From Solimicrobium silvestre (lineage in GTDB: Bacteria; Pseudomonadota; Gammaproteobacteria; Burkholderiales; Burkholderiaceae_D), in contig NZ_PUGF01000001.1 of NCBI RefSeq assembly GCF_002976435.1, positions 62,001-126,000 on the forward strand: DNA of 64,000 bases, in the 5' to 3' direction. The notes under the pieces are model-generated. The model saw only the letters and a program-made list of their open reading frames with translations, was not told where the DNA came from and ran no database searches. The position numbers and the translations under genes are program-made. Positions 25,190 through 35,180 of this stretch are shown one piece after another; position 1 is the first letter of the stretch; every line of letters starts with the position of its first letter.

Positions 25190-27343
25190 TCATCCTGCGC
25201 TAATTGTTACTCGGTAATTTGAAGCTTGATACGCCGCGTCACTGTAGGTAGCTACTCTAATCGGCAGCAGCGTTATATCTTGTGTATGCACTTCCCGTAC
25301 TTGTCCCATTACAATCTCCACCACCCGCTGCGCCGCGGCAATAGTCTCTGGACGATGCGCCACCATAATCCTAGTCAACTGCAATTGAGAAAGCGCCTGA
25401 TTCACTCGCTGTTCATTAGCAATATCCAGGTGACTTGTGGCTTCATCCAAGGCCAAAATAATCGGCTGTTTATACAACGCACGCGCCAGCAATACACGCT
25501 GTTTTTGTCCGCCAGATAAGCTGCTGCCCATATCACCAACCAATGTTTGGTATCCCATCGGCATAACAACAATCTCATCATGAATAGCCGCTTGTCTGGC
25601 GCATTCCTGAACACGCGCCGTTTGAATTTGCGCATCAAAAAAACTGATATTGTCTTGGATAGAACCCGCCAGCAACACATCATCCTGCATCACAGTACCA
25701 ACTAATTTCCGGTACGCTGGCAAGCCCAACTGTTGGATAGGAATCTGATCAATGAGTACTTCACCTTCTGTCGGTTTAAGCAAACCAACAATGATTTTGC
25801 ATAGAGTCGTTTTTCCGCAACCTGATTCACCCACCAGCGCAACACTTTGCCCTGCCGGTATCGTCAAATTTATACCATTAAGCACCCACGGCTCACCATC
25901 GGCATAACGAAACTTTACGTCACGTAAAGTAATACTTGCTTGCAAACGACTGGTGTCCGTTTCCATGCCTGCTTGTGATTCTACTGGTTCCAGCACAATA
26001 TCGGCCAGTCGTTCCGCATGTAAACCAATCATTTTTAAATCCACCATTAAATCAATCAAGCTTGAAATTCGCCCGGAAAAAGTAGTGGCATAACTGGAAA
26101 ATGCCATCAGCATACCAACGGTAAGTGCATTCTGCATCACCAATCCGGCGCCAATATAAAACAGTGCTAAACCCTGCGCCCCGAAAATAGCAGTATTACT
26201 CACTTTAAAAATGATCGACAGTTTTTGCGTTTTAATATCGCGATTCATCACATCCAGTTTCAAATTCTGCCAACGTGCCCGACGCTCAGCTTCACGGCCA
26301 AATAACTTCAACGGAGAAATAGCACGCAAAGTTTCTAAAAAATGCGTATTCTCTTTCGCCGACAACACTAAGCGCTCTTGCGACGCTTCCCGAAACGGCA
26401 TATAAAATGCCCAGCGCAACAAACCGTACAAAGCACTTGCAATCACCACCAGCAAAGTTAGTTTCGGGCTATAAATCAACATCATCCCCAACGCCAAGAT
26501 CGCCATCAACCCATCCAGCGCACTTTCTACAAACAGACTGGTCAGGGTCTCCTGAATTGAATTGATGCTACCGAAACGCGATACCACATCACCCAAATGG
26601 CGTTTCTCAAAAAATGCTACTGGCAATTGAGTTAAATGGGCAAATACCCGACTAGCCCACTGAAAACCGATGTCCATACTCCAGCGCATCAAAAACCAGC
26701 TACGCGCTAGGCCGATCAAAGTTTGCGTCACCATCAACAACGCAAACCCGGCCACCAGCACCGTCAGTAATTCACGGTCGCCCGAAACAATCACCTCATC
26801 AATCACAAACTGATTAAATAGTGGTGCACAAATTGCGAATATTTCCAGAGCTAACGCCAGCACCAACACCTGCAGCAAGGCACGACGTAAACCAACTACC
26901 TTACCGGTTAAATCGCGCACTGCTATTTTTTTGCTTTCTTCTTTTGGTTTAAAGGACGGACTGGGTGCCAACTCCAATGCCACGCCGGTAAAATGCCGAG
27001 ATACTTCTTTCATGCCAACGCGTAGCTCGCCAACCGTCGGATCAAGGATCGCAATGCCTTTTTTAGTTACTTTTTTCAGCACCACAAAGTGATTTAGATT
27101 CCAGTGCAAAATACATGGCAAAGTCAGTTTAGATAACTCATCCAATTCCAGACGTAACGGCCGCGCCGATAATTCCATACCCGCCGCATGGCGCATAATT
27201 TGCGCCAGCGTCGCACCTTTTAAACTGACGGAAAATTGACGACGCAGATCAGCTAAATCGCTGTGATAACCGTAGTGATTAGCGACCATTGCCAGACAAG
27301 CCAGACCGCATTCGCTGGCTTCGGTTTGAAGGATGAGTTTCAT
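25190..27343 (-). CDS. Peptidase-containing ABC exporter (C39 protease, CvaB-like)
   Basis: 717 residues in three parts. An N-terminal C39 peptidase (about 1-130) has the catalytic Cys 12 in TEASECGLACLAM, a His in LNHFVVL and an Asp in ILDPTVGE. Five to six transmembrane helices follow (about 160-440). The ATPase (about 470-700) has Walker A GESGCGKTT (about 503), signature LSGGQKQR and Walker B ILALDEAT. Such transporters cut double-glycine leaders and export the mature peptide through the inner membrane, working with an HlyD-type adaptor and TolC. It is the last gene of the minus-strand microcin locus. The stop codon lies 22 bp from the convergent toxin gene. Confidence 0.95.
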   Translation of the reverse strand: MKLILQTEASECGLACLAMVANHYGYHSDLADLRRQFSVSLKGATLAQIMRHAAGMELSARPLRLELDELSKLTLPCILHWNLNHFVVLKKVTKKGIAILDPTVGELRVGMKEVSRHFTGVALELAPSPSFKPKEESKKIAVRDLTGKVVGLRRALLQVLVLALALEIFAICAPLFNQFVIDEVIVSGDRELLTVLVAGFALLMVTQTLIGLARSWFLMRWSMDIGFQWASRVFAHLTQLPVAFFEKRHLGDVVSRFGSINSIQETLTSLFVESALDGLMAILALGMMLIYSPKLTLLVVIASALYGLLRWAFYMPFREASQERLVLSAKENTHFLETLRAISPLKLFGREAERRARWQNLKLDVMNRDIKTQKLSIIFKVSNTAIFGAQGLALFYIGAGLVMQNALTVGMLMAFSSYATTFSGRISSLIDLMVDLKMIGLHAERLADIVLEPVESQAGMETDTSRLQASITLRDVKFRYADGEPWVLNGINLTIPAGQSVALVGESGCGKTTLCKIIVGLLKPTEGEVLIDQIPIQQLGLPAYRKLVGTVMQDDVLLAGSIQDNISFFDAQIQTARVQECARQAAIHDEIVVMPMGYQTLVGDMGSSLSGGQKQRVLLARALYKQPIILALDEATSHLDIANEQRVNQALSQLQLTRIMVAHRPETIAAAQRVVEIVMGQVREVHTQDITLLPIRVATYSDAAYQASNYRVTISAG

Positions 27344-27380
27344 GGATGATGATCGAAACAGATGAATGAAAAATAGCCTG

Positions 27381-27629
27381 TCATTTCCTTTTTTTCCAAA
27401 TAAAAAAAGCGGTCAATGGTAAAACTAGTGCAGCTTTAAAAGCGCCATCCCAAAAACGATCAACCATTTCTTTCTCATTTGGATTTAAGCATTCCAGCAA
27501 GGGGAAATAAATCATCATGATAGGAAACATCCATTTGTAGTAACGGTATTTAGCGTGATGGTGAATAAGAAAAATCGGCACAAATAAAGTGAAAATTGTT
27601 GATAAGGTTGAATATAGAAAAAGATACAT
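27381..27629 (-). CDS. Small membrane protein of the microcin locus, immunity candidate
   Basis: 82 residues with three hydrophobic segments and a basic C-terminus (FFIWKKRK). It has the same plan as the two neighbours at 27712-27956 and 28016-28282: a short first helix, a basic His/Lys loop, a second helix ending at CLNPNEKEMVDRF, then a DG...L helix. A GGAG lies five bases before the ATG. Its place between precursor and exporter, its size and topology fit an immunity protein, but I recognise no family. The 3' flank repeats TGTCATTTCC, also found after the broken paralogue, supporting tandem duplication. Confidence 0.75.
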   Translation of the reverse strand: MYLFLYSTLSTIFTLFVPIFLIHHHAKYRYYKWMFPIMMIYFPLLECLNPNEKEMVDRFWDGAFKAALVLPLTAFFIWKKRK

Positions 27630-27711
27630 TATTACTCCTTTCTTTGCACTTCAAAATTAACACCATTCCTGCTTCATGGAAAATTGAAACAGGCGGATAT
27701 AAAACAGGCTG

Positions 27712-27956
27712 TCATTTCCATTTGTAGCGAATCGCCAAGGCAATAATAGCGGCGAACAAAATACCGACAGTCGTACCGCCCCAATCAGGGTGAAATAAAT
27801 ACCGGACATGCGGGCCGTAATACATCACCACTGAATAATCACCAGTGGAAATGCCAATTTATAGTAAGGCGAACGATGATAGTTTCTTATTACGAAGGGT
27901 ATTGCCATTGACGGTGGCAATATCATCACAACATTATATAAAGCGTTGAAAATCAT
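27712..27956 (-). pseudogene. Frameshifted paralogue of the small microcin-locus membrane protein
   Basis: From ATG 27956 (AAGGA upstream) the frame reads MIFNALYN, then SPYYKLAFPLVIIQW and stops. A second frame resumes with VVMYYGPHVRYLFHPDWGG, then a hydrophobic helix, and ends RYKWK at 27712-27714. The span of 245 nt is 81 codons plus 2, consistent with a single-base loss near 27830-27840. The joined product would be about 81 residues with the same plan as the 82- and 88-residue neighbours (YYK, FP, then W/F-x-G-G/A helix, K-rich end). It is either a decayed immunity-like gene or, less likely, a sequencing error. Confidence 0.7.
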
Positions 27957-28015
27957 TTCGAAATTCCTTCCCGTATAAAATATTCGAATCTCTCTTTAAA
28001 AATTTACAGATAAAT

Positions 28016-28282
28016 TTAAAAAAAATTCGGCCATTTATTTTTAATCCAACTTGAGATCAATCCTAATAAAATGACTATTACCCCAGTAATAAAACCACTA
28101 CGCAAGCGATCAAATAAATCTTGAATTATTGGATTTAAATATCCCAGGACCATAAAGTAAGAAAAAATAAAGAAACATATCAATATAAAATAATTTGATT
28201 TTCTAAACGTTGGAATTACGTAGACTGCTCCTAATGCTGCTGAAATAGACAAAATTGCTAAATGCTGTCCAGTATCTAACAT
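28016..28282 (-). CDS. Small membrane protein of the microcin locus, immunity candidate
   Basis: 88 residues from ATG 28282, chosen because GGAAGGAAG lies just upstream; an in-frame ATG at 28354 is rejected. Three hydrophobic segments, the middle followed by YLNPIIQDLFDRLRSG, which parallels CLNPNEKEMVDRFWDG in the gene at 27381-27629. The C-terminus is basic (SSWIKNKW). It is the gene immediately after the double-glycine precursor on the minus strand, the usual place for immunity. No known family recognised. Confidence 0.75.
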   Translation of the reverse strand: MLDTGQHLAILSISAALGAVYVIPTFRKSNYFILICFFIFSYFMVLGYLNPIIQDLFDRLRSGFITGVIVILLGLISSWIKNKWPNFF

Positions 28283-28363
28283 GACACTTCCTTCCTTACT
28301 AAAAAATATTCTAAGGCCTCTTCGTATTTCAACTTTCGAAAAACAAAGAGGCAACTTACTTAA

Positions 28364-28663
28364 TTAACGAAGCATCGGTGCCAGTGGACGATATCCGCCT
28401 GCCTGAAATCGACTTCCAATCCAAGCAACGCCTACCGACATTCCACCAAACATAGCTGCACCTGCAAGCCCTGCCTGTCCAGATAAGGCAATACCACCAA
28501 AAAATCCAGCAACACCACCCAATACCGCGCCGGCTACAATACCACCTGCATTGTGTTGCCCTGCACTCGCGGTAGCCGCTCCAGTTAGCGCACCAAGTAC
28601 AGCACCGCCAGGCCCAATGCCACCATTCACTTTTTCTACATCAACAAAAGATAGCTCTCTCAT
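28364..28663 (-). CDS. Double-glycine class II bacteriocin/microcin precursor
   Basis: 99 residues. The leader MRELSFVDVEKVNGG is a typical double-glycine leader (R-E-L, hydrophobic spacing, V-x-G-G) cut by C39 peptidases after Gly 15. The mature part would be 84 residues, very rich in Gly and Ala with several GxxxG-type repeats (GAVLGGVAGFFGG, AMFGGMSVGVAW), no Cys, and a basic tail (GSRFQAGGYRPLAPMLR). This is the pattern of class II (lactobin/cerein-like, Blp-like) pore-forming bacteriocins. AGGAG lies six bases before the ATG. It is flanked by an HlyD adaptor upstream and the immunity candidates and C39 exporter downstream. Target range unknown. Confidence 0.88.
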   Translation of the reverse strand: MRELSFVDVEKVNGGIGPGGAVLGALTGAATASAGQHNAGGIVAGAVLGGVAGFFGGIALSGQAGLAGAAMFGGMSVGVAWIGSRFQAGGYRPLAPMLR

Positions 28664-28719
28664 TCCAAACTCCTAAAACAAGTTAAATGAATCCCCCCAA
28701 AATGGGATACTTTCCAACT

Positions 28720-28752
28720 ACGTACCAGAGCAACATATCCGGTACGTTTTTT
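28720..28752 (+). terminator. Hairpin between precursor and HlyD-like genes
   Basis: ACGTACC (28720-28726) pairs with GGTACGT (28741-28747), followed by six T on the plus strand. Both flanking genes are on the minus strand, where no T-run follows. Its role there is unclear: an mRNA processing or attenuation hairpin between the adaptor and the precursor, or a plus-strand terminator. Confidence 0.45.
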
Positions 28753-28805
28753 CGCGATGTCTGAGTACAAATCAACACGCACTCAACCATCAACGATTCT
28801 TGGTA

Positions 28806-30146
28806 CTAGCGTTGCGTCACCGCCAGCACCGGTTCCACTATCCATTCCCAAATTTTCCGACTGTCTTGCACCACATCAGCTTCCAGCGTCATGCCCGGTT
28901 TTAAAAATTGTTCCTGCCCGTAAGCGGCAATGGTTTGCTTGTTCAGTTGCACTTTGATCCGGTACAGCGCTTCATTGGTATTGACGCCCCACATGTTTTG
29001 CTGGGCATTGCTGAGAATAGTGCTGGCTAAATTAATCGGTAACTCATTCGGCGCAAATGGCGTGGTGCTGACGTCGGTGACCTTGCCTTTTTGCAGGCCA
29101 AATTTTTGATAGGGATAGGCTTGGTAACGGATTTGAACGGTTTGACCAACAGCGACAAAACCGGCGGTACGGCTGGGCAAATAGAGATGCGCTTCCAGCT
29201 GCGATACGGAGCTTTCTTTATTTGATATTATTGAGTCGGCTGAAATTGATTCAACCGGAATCAGTGTTGCCAGTGATTGACCACCGCTGACGGCCTGACC
29301 AGCCTGATACGTAATCGTTGTAATCAGACCCGCTTGCGGTGCGGTGATAAAGCTGGTTTTACGGTTTTGATTTTCAAGCATTTCCTGCTGCAAACTTGCT
29401 TGTGCGCGCTTAATTTGGGAAAGGTCACTTGCCAGCGTAGTAGCGAGTTGAGTTAGTTCGGAATTCAAACTGATTTGATTTGCCTGCAATTGCATTTTGC
29501 TGCGCTTGAGGCTGGACAAGCGTGAATCAATGTCGATTAACTCTTCCTGTTTTTGCCGTGCCTGTGCCAATGAAACATAACCACTCTGCTGTAGCGTTTC
29601 AAACTGATGCAAGCTTTGCTGCGCCAGGTTTTGTCGCCTATCCGCCAAGATTAATTCATGTTCTAACTGAGTCGCTTCTGCTGCCAGATTCTGTAAACGT
29701 TCTTGCAGCACGCGTTTTTTATCGGCATCTTGGTTAATGCGCAGGCGCTGTTCAGTTGCCAGAGATAATTCGCGGCTTGCTAATTGCTGCGCGACCAATG
29801 CAGTAATTTCACCACTAGCTCCTTGACGCTCCGTCGACAATTCAAACAAGGTTTGCCCTGCATGTACTTGCTGCCCTTCCTCAACATGGCGATGGATCAA
29901 CACGCCCGCATTGTGAGCTGTAATAGTGAGTGAGCCAGAGCTGGGAACAATAATGCCAGTAGCACGCGCTTTTTTAGTGATGGTGCCAACACTGATGAAG
30001 GCGATGAGAGCCGCAGTCACCATCAAGGCAAGACCAGCGATCAACCATGCAGATAATGGCTGCGCAAAATGCAGCGCGCCCAGCCATGCATCATCTTGTG
30101 CTGTGAATACTTCTGATCTAAATAGTGTTTGCTCAGTCATTGACAT
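28806..30146 (-). CDS. HlyD-family periplasmic adaptor of the microcin exporter (CvaA-like)
   Basis: 446 residues: a short cytoplasmic N-terminus, one transmembrane helix (about 34-56), then a biotinyl-lipoyl-like half (GVLIHRHVEEGQQVHAGQTLF), a long coiled coil (about 110-260, heptad-like Gln/Leu-rich), the second lipoyl half (AGLITTITYQAGQAVSGG) and a C-terminal beta-barrel (YLPSRTAGFVAVGQTVQIRYQAYPYQKFG). It would link the C39 ABC exporter to an outer-membrane TolC channel, which is not encoded here. It is the first gene of the minus-strand locus; the precursor follows after 142 bp. M3 is an alternative start. Confidence 0.92.
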   Translation of the reverse strand: MSMTEQTLFRSEVFTAQDDAWLGALHFAQPLSAWLIAGLALMVTAALIAFISVGTITKKARATGIIVPSSGSLTITAHNAGVLIHRHVEEGQQVHAGQTLFELSTERQGASGEITALVAQQLASRELSLATEQRLRINQDADKKRVLQERLQNLAAEATQLEHELILADRRQNLAQQSLHQFETLQQSGYVSLAQARQKQEELIDIDSRLSSLKRSKMQLQANQISLNSELTQLATTLASDLSQIKRAQASLQQEMLENQNRKTSFITAPQAGLITTITYQAGQAVSGGQSLATLIPVESISADSIISNKESSVSQLEAHLYLPSRTAGFVAVGQTVQIRYQAYPYQKFGLQKGKVTDVSTTPFAPNELPINLASTILSNAQQNMWGVNTNEALYRIKVQLNKQTIAAYGQEQFLKPGMTLEADVVQDSRKIWEWIVEPVLAVTQR

Positions 30147-30529
30147 AAACGCACCAGAAATTATTTTCCCTGCATTTATATCATATTTAACAATATAAAT
30201 TTACATTATATTTAAGCAAAATTTCATATAATTAACTATGATTTCATCTCATTTCAAACAAAGCCCTCATCGCAAAAAATTGGTAAAAAATTACTAGCTC
30301 AAACTAATTTTTATACTAAACGCACATTTCGTTTGCAATTTTCATCCGGCAACTATAATGAAATTCAAACTAATGAAAATAGCAAACTCCTCAGCAGATA
30401 AAAAAACAAATTACTTCAAATTTAACGACCATTGACTATATTGAAAAGAGTTCAGCCTAAAGTCGCGCTAACGTTTTGTATTCAATAAATCAATAAAGTG
30501 AATAAGCTATCTCCTTGAGAGGATGATAT
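30147..30529. other. AT-rich divergent promoter region
   Basis: 383 bp between the divergent HlyD-like and chemotaxis-receptor genes. It is strongly AT-rich. I see several TATAAT-like hexamers but no unambiguous -35/-10 pair, no coding potential and no clear repeat. A GAGAGGA at about 30518-30524 is the ribosome-binding site of the receptor gene. Confidence 0.5.
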
Positions 30530-32116
30530 ATGAGCATGAGCATCAAGCGCCGGATTTGGGCTTTACCTGCCACTGCCACGGTTATTTTCGGTATTGGTTT
30601 GGCCGTGAGTATTTACTTTTCCACTATTGCTATCTCATCCATCAATACCACTGAAACGATTGATTATCCACTTCTCGATCAAACCAAATCCTTAATCACG
30701 GACGTGAATGGCTTAGTGAAAGCGCTTCAAGAAGCAGTTAGCGAAGGCGATAAAAAACGCTTGGATGCCATTGAGCTCAGTGCCAAAAATATTCGCGACA
30801 ATATTAAAAATTTAGGTCAGATTGTTGGGCAACAAAATACTGCGACTCGCCTGACTAAAGAATTTGAAGCCTATTACTCGCCAGCACTAGGCGTTGCCAG
30901 AATGATGATGAGTCTGGATGAGGGTGACCCGATGCCACTCATCGGGAAAATGCAGAGCTCATTAAACGTCGTGCAAGCTGATCTTGTTAAAACTCTGGAG
31001 ACCGCAAAAAAACAATTTAAAACCGGCGTTGAACGTAGCGGCGATAGCGTCACCAATGTGATGACTACCACCATACTGGTTGCCGTCCTGGTTATTCTGA
31101 CTCTGGGCGGCGTGTCCTTTGTGGTGGTACGCGGAATTTGGCAACAACTGGGCGGCGAACCTGAATACACCAGAGACATTGCCGTCGCCATTGCCGCCGG
31201 TGATTTATCGATGACGATTGAAACCGATGCAAACGATACAGGCAGTTTGTTGGTGGCCTTAAAAGAAATGAAAAGCAAACTCGAGCTGATGGTGTCAGAT
31301 ATTAAAATTTCAGCAGAAACGATTAAATTAGCCAGTTCAGAAATCGCATCCGGTAACAATGATTTATCTTCACGCACCGAATCGCAGGCCAACAGCTTGC
31401 AGGAAACCTCCAGCTCCATGACGTCATTGAGCGATACCGTCAAACAAAATGCCGATAGTGCTAAACAGGCCAATCATCTGGTCGACATCGCCTCGGATGT
31501 TGCCGTAAAAGGCGGGCAAGTCGTCAGCCAGGTAATTGGAACCATGTCCGAAATTAACGGCTCGTCGAAAAAAATCGTCGACATCATTACCGTGATTGAT
31601 GGAATCGCTTTTCAAACCAATATTCTGGCCCTAAACGCTGCGGTTGAAGCTGCACGCGCCGGTGAACAAGGGCGCGGCTTTGCCGTCGTCGCCTCGGAAG
31701 TTCGCAACCTGGCACAACGTAGTGCGGCAGCGGCGAAAGAGATTAAAACGCTGATCAGCGACTCCGTTGAAAAAGTAACTCAAGGCTCACAATTGGTCGA
31801 TCAGGCAGGGAAAACCATGGGGGAAATTGTTGATTCGGTCAAACGGGTTAGCGACATCATGAAAGAAATTTCTTCCGCCAGCCAGGATCAAAGCACCGGC
31901 ATACAGGAAATCGGCCGCGCGATTGAACATATGGACGAAATGACGCAACAGAATTCCGCGATGGTGGAAGAAGCCGCGTCGGCTGCGGCTTCGATGAATA
32001 GCGAAGCTGAAAAATTAACCCAGGCGCTGGATGTATTCAAATTAACCGAGGCCGGCGTGTCAAGTTCGCGCCTAGGTAATTCACCGAATCGCATGCTGAA
32101 AATTACCAATAATTGA
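30530..32116 (+). CDS. Methyl-accepting chemotaxis protein
   Basis: 528 residues. TM1 at about 10-34, a helical periplasmic sensor (about 35-185) of the four-helix-bundle type, TM2 (about 186-206, [19 protein letters not shown]), a HAMP-like segment ([20 protein letters not shown]) and the cytoplasmic signalling coiled coil with the highly conserved hairpin tip ([20 protein letters not shown], then [17 protein letters not shown]). The sensed ligand is unknown. It signals to CheA/CheW, not in the window. No CheW-binding or CheR-tethering pentapeptide is obvious at the C-terminus. Confidence 0.94.
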   Translation: MSMSIKRRIWALPATATVIFGIGLAVSIYFSTIAISSINTTETIDYPLLDQTKSLITDVNGLVKALQEAVSEGDKKRLDAIELSAKNIRDNIKNLGQIVGQQNTATRLTKEFEAYYSPALGVARMMMSLDEGDPMPLIGKMQSSLNVVQADLVKTLETAKKQFKTGVERSGDSVTNVMTTTILVAVLVILTLGGVSFVVVRGIWQQLGGEPEYTRDIAVAIAAGDLSMTIETDANDTGSLLVALKEMKSKLELMVSDIKISAETIKLASSEIASGNNDLSSRTESQANSLQETSSSMTSLSDTVKQNADSAKQANHLVDIASDVAVKGGQVVSQVIGTMSEINGSSKKIVDIITVIDGIAFQTNILALNAAVEAARAGEQGRGFAVVASEVRNLAQRSAAAAKEIKTLISDSVEKVTQGSQLVDQAGKTMGEIVDSVKRVSDIMKEISSASQDQSTGIQEIGRAIEHMDEMTQQNSAMVEEAASAAASMNSEAEKLTQALDVFKLTEAGVSSSRLGNSPNRMLKITNN

Positions 32117-32187
32117 TACTGTTTGCATTAGCTATAGATTGGTACAAAGGAGCGCCACCTACTCGCTAATTAATTTTCCAAGCGCTA

Positions 32188-32694
32188 TTAATTCTGAGGC
32201 ACATCACGTAAAAACACCGGAAGATCGGTCGCCGGGGGAATAACCGGCACCTGATACAGCATGTCGCCGACGAATCCACGATGATATGTTCCATGGTTTA
32301 CCACATGTAAAATCATTTGCGCTCGCGTCATTCTGCCTGCACCACCATCGACAAAATGAAAATTGATCATCTCGCCCAGCGCATCGGCCGTTAACTTATC
32401 ACTCAATTCCACATACCAGTTATCTAAAACTTGCACCGACTGCCACAGTTGTTCAAGTGGTGGATGAGTCGGCGTATTACGCGCTTGATAATCATGCTTT
32501 CGCCCCTCCAGATGTGCCTGAAAAATATGGTCGATCACGTAGATATGATTAAGGGTGTGCACCATGTTTTTAAAACGGGTGGGACGCTCCTTGGTTGCCT
32601 CATCGGCAGGCAAGGACGCAACGGTTTCATAAATTATTTTATTAGCCCATGCCTTATAGCGGGTGAGCATTCGAATGTTGTTTAATTCAGTCAT
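32188..32694 (-). CDS. DinB family protein
   Basis: 168 residues, four-helix DinB/YfiT fold. Likely metal ligands are His in HTLNHIYVIDHIF and the paired His in HVVNHGTYHRGFVGDML near the C-terminus. Most members are uncharacterised; some are thiol-dependent S-transferases. Alone on the minus strand; the clpA terminator lies upstream of it. Confidence 0.88.
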   Translation of the reverse strand: MTELNNIRMLTRYKAWANKIIYETVASLPADEATKERPTRFKNMVHTLNHIYVIDHIFQAHLEGRKHDYQARNTPTHPPLEQLWQSVQVLDNWYVELSDKLTADALGEMINFHFVDGGAGRMTRAQMILHVVNHGTYHRGFVGDMLYQVPVIPPATDLPVFLRDVPQN

Positions 32695-32771
32695 AGAAAT
32701 AGATGTTATGAGAAAATTTCAGTTATAGAGGGTGAGCACAAAGCTATATCCACTCTACTCGTTTACCAATG

Positions 32772-32800
32772 AAAACACCGCCTGACAGGCGGTGTTTTTT
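32772..32800. terminator. Terminator after clpA
   Basis: AAAACACCGCC, loop TGACA, GGCGGTGTTTTTT: an 11-bp perfect stem flanked by A and T runs. In the minus-strand reading it ends the clpS-clpA transcript. Confidence 0.88.
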
Positions 32801-32882
32801 ATTTATCATCGTTCTAAATATACTACTCAAAATAATATTTATACGTACCACTGTATATTTACAGGCTCTGAGTCAAATTCAA

Positions 32883-35180
32883 CTACTCTGCTTCCACAGC
32901 TTCTTGGGTTGCCGATGGTCGCGCATCACCTTCTGAAAAATCCAGTTTGATCTGATTATTTTCATCCAGATCAACCTGCACTTTTCCGCCTGAGACTAAC
33001 TTACCAAATAACAGTTCATCGGCCAGTGCTTTACGTATCGTATCTTGAATCAAGCGCGCCATTGGACGTGCGCCCATCAATGGATCAAAGCCTTTTTTAC
33101 CGAGGAATTGTCGTAAATTATCAGTGAAAATAGCATCCACTTTTTTCTCATGCAACTGCTCTTCCAGCTGCATCAAGAACTTATCAACCACCCGTAAAAT
33201 AATCGCTTCATCCAGCGCGCCAAAGCTAATAATGGCGTCTAAACGATTACGGAATTCCGGTGTAAACATGCGCTTAATATCGGCCATTTCATCGCCGGCT
33301 TCTTTATTGTCAGTGAAGCCAATGGAACGTTTCTGCAAGCTCTCTGCACCAGCGTTCGTAGTCATGATAATAATCACATTGCGGAAGTCTGCCTTGCGAC
33401 CGTTATTGTCGGTGAGCGTGCCGTGATCCATCACCTGCAACAAAATATTAAACACATCGGGATGCGCTTTTTCTATCTCATCAAGCAACAATACCGTATG
33501 CGGTTTTTTAGAAATCGCTTCGGTCAGCAAACCGCCCTGGTCAAATCCGACATAACCCGGTGGCGCGCCGATTAAACGGCTCACAGCATGGCGCTCCATG
33601 TATTCGGACATATCAAAACGAATTAACTCAATGCCCAAAGTGAACGCTAACTGCTTCGCCATTTCGGTTTTACCAACCCCGGTTGGGCCGGAAAACAGGA
33701 AAGAACCGATTGGTTTATCGAGTTTGCCTAAACCAGCGCGCGCCATCTTGATGGCCGAAGACAAGGCATCAATCGCCGGGTCTTGACCAAACACGACATT
33801 TTTCAAATCGCGCTCGATGGTTTGCAGTTTGCTGCGATCATCCTGGTTAACTGTTTGCGGCGGAATTCTCGCAATCTTAGAAATGATTTCTTCAATTTCT
33901 AATCGCCCAATGGTTTTCTTTTGCTTTGATTTAGGCAACACGCGTTGCGCAGCGCCAGCCTCGTCAATCACATCAATCGCCTTATCGGGCAAATGGCGGT
34001 CATTGATAAACCGTGCCGACAATTCTGCTGCTGAAGTCAGCGCAGAAGCCGAGTATTTAACGTTGTGATGCTCTTCAAAGCGTGTTTTCAAACCGCGTAA
34101 AATCTGCACAGTTTGCTCTATGGTCGGCTCAATTACGTCGATTTTTTGGAAGCGACGTGACAAAGCATGATCCTTTTCAAACACACCACGATATTCGGTG
34201 TAAGTGGTTGCACCTATGCATTTTAATTGGCCCGATGAAAGCGCAGGCTTTAACAAATTAGAGGCGTCCAGCGTCCCACCCGATGCAGAACCAGCACCGA
34301 TAATGGTATGGATTTCATCAATAAACAAAATCCCGTTCGGCGCATCTTTTAACTGTTTCAAGACCGCTTTTAAGCGTAATTCAAAGTCGCCCCGATATTT
34401 TGTCCCAGCCAGCAAAGAACCCATGTCGAGCGAATACACGACGGCATTCTGCAAAATATCGGGTACATCGCCCAAGGTGATGCGCAAAGCTAAGCCTTCC
34501 GCGATGGCGGTTTTACCGACGCCAGCTTCACCGACCAATAAAGGATTATTTTTTCGGCGGCGGCATAAAATTTGCACAACCCGCTCTACTTCGCTGTCGC
34601 GACCAACCAGTGGATCAATTTTTCCTTCGGCAGCGGCTATGTTCAGATTCAAGGTAAATTGATCTAAAGCACTTTCTTTGGCCTGCGCTTCGCTATGCGA
34701 TTCTTCTATGCCATCGGGTGATTTCTGCGCATCAGTTGGATTATCTTTTCTAACGCCATGCGAAATAAAGTTAACCACATCTAAACGCGTTACGCCTTGC
34801 TGATGCAGGTAGTACACCGCGTGCGAATCTTTTTCACCAAAAATAGCCACCAGCACATTCGCGCCTGTGACTTCTTTCTTACCATTGGAGGCAGATTGAA
34901 CGTGCATAATCGCACGTTGAATCACGCGTTGAAAACCTAGCGTAGGTTGAGTATCTACCTCACCCGTGCCAGCTACCGTCGGCGTGTTATCGCTAACGAA
35001 GTTGCTCAGAGTTTTACGCAAATCTTCAATATTCACAGCGCATGCGCGCATAACTTCAGCTGCGGAAGGATTATCTAATAAAGCGAGCAATAGATGCTCT
35101 ACAGTAATGAATTCATATCGAGCTTGCCGCGCTTCAACAAACGCCATATGTAAACTTACTTCTAATTCTTGCGCAATCAT
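32883..35180 (-). CDS. clpA: ATP-dependent Clp protease, ATP-binding subunit ClpA
   Basis: 765 residues from ATG 35180, whose start is fixed by a perfect GGAGG upstream and by overlap with the clpS stop codon (ATGA). The N-domain begins [21 protein letters not shown] module 1 has [13 protein letters not shown] and [15 protein letters not shown] module 2 has [14 protein letters not shown] and [13 protein letters not shown]. The C-terminal tail is acidic. ClpA unfolds substrates for ClpP and takes N-end-rule substrates from ClpS. Length is normal. Confidence 0.97.
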   Translation of the reverse strand: MIAQELEVSLHMAFVEARQARYEFITVEHLLLALLDNPSAAEVMRACAVNIEDLRKTLSNFVSDNTPTVAGTGEVDTQPTLGFQRVIQRAIMHVQSASNGKKEVTGANVLVAIFGEKDSHAVYYLHQQGVTRLDVVNFISHGVRKDNPTDAQKSPDGIEESHSEAQAKESALDQFTLNLNIAAAEGKIDPLVGRDSEVERVVQILCRRRKNNPLLVGEAGVGKTAIAEGLALRITLGDVPDILQNAVVYSLDMGSLLAGTKYRGDFELRLKAVLKQLKDAPNGILFIDEIHTIIGAGSASGGTLDASNLLKPALSSGQLKCIGATTYTEYRGVFEKDHALSRRFQKIDVIEPTIEQTVQILRGLKTRFEEHHNVKYSASALTSAAELSARFINDRHLPDKAIDVIDEAGAAQRVLPKSKQKKTIGRLEIEEIISKIARIPPQTVNQDDRSKLQTIERDLKNVVFGQDPAIDALSSAIKMARAGLGKLDKPIGSFLFSGPTGVGKTEMAKQLAFTLGIELIRFDMSEYMERHAVSRLIGAPPGYVGFDQGGLLTEAISKKPHTVLLLDEIEKAHPDVFNILLQVMDHGTLTDNNGRKADFRNVIIIMTTNAGAESLQKRSIGFTDNKEAGDEMADIKRMFTPEFRNRLDAIISFGALDEAIILRVVDKFLMQLEEQLHEKKVDAIFTDNLRQFLGKKGFDPLMGARPMARLIQDTIRKALADELLFGKLVSGGKVQVDLDENNQIKLDFSEGDARPSATQEAVEAE

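Noticed and set aside
24838-30146. The toxin-antitoxin pair as part of the microcin operon
   Set aside because: It is on the opposite strand and converges with the exporter gene; the two are only neighbours.
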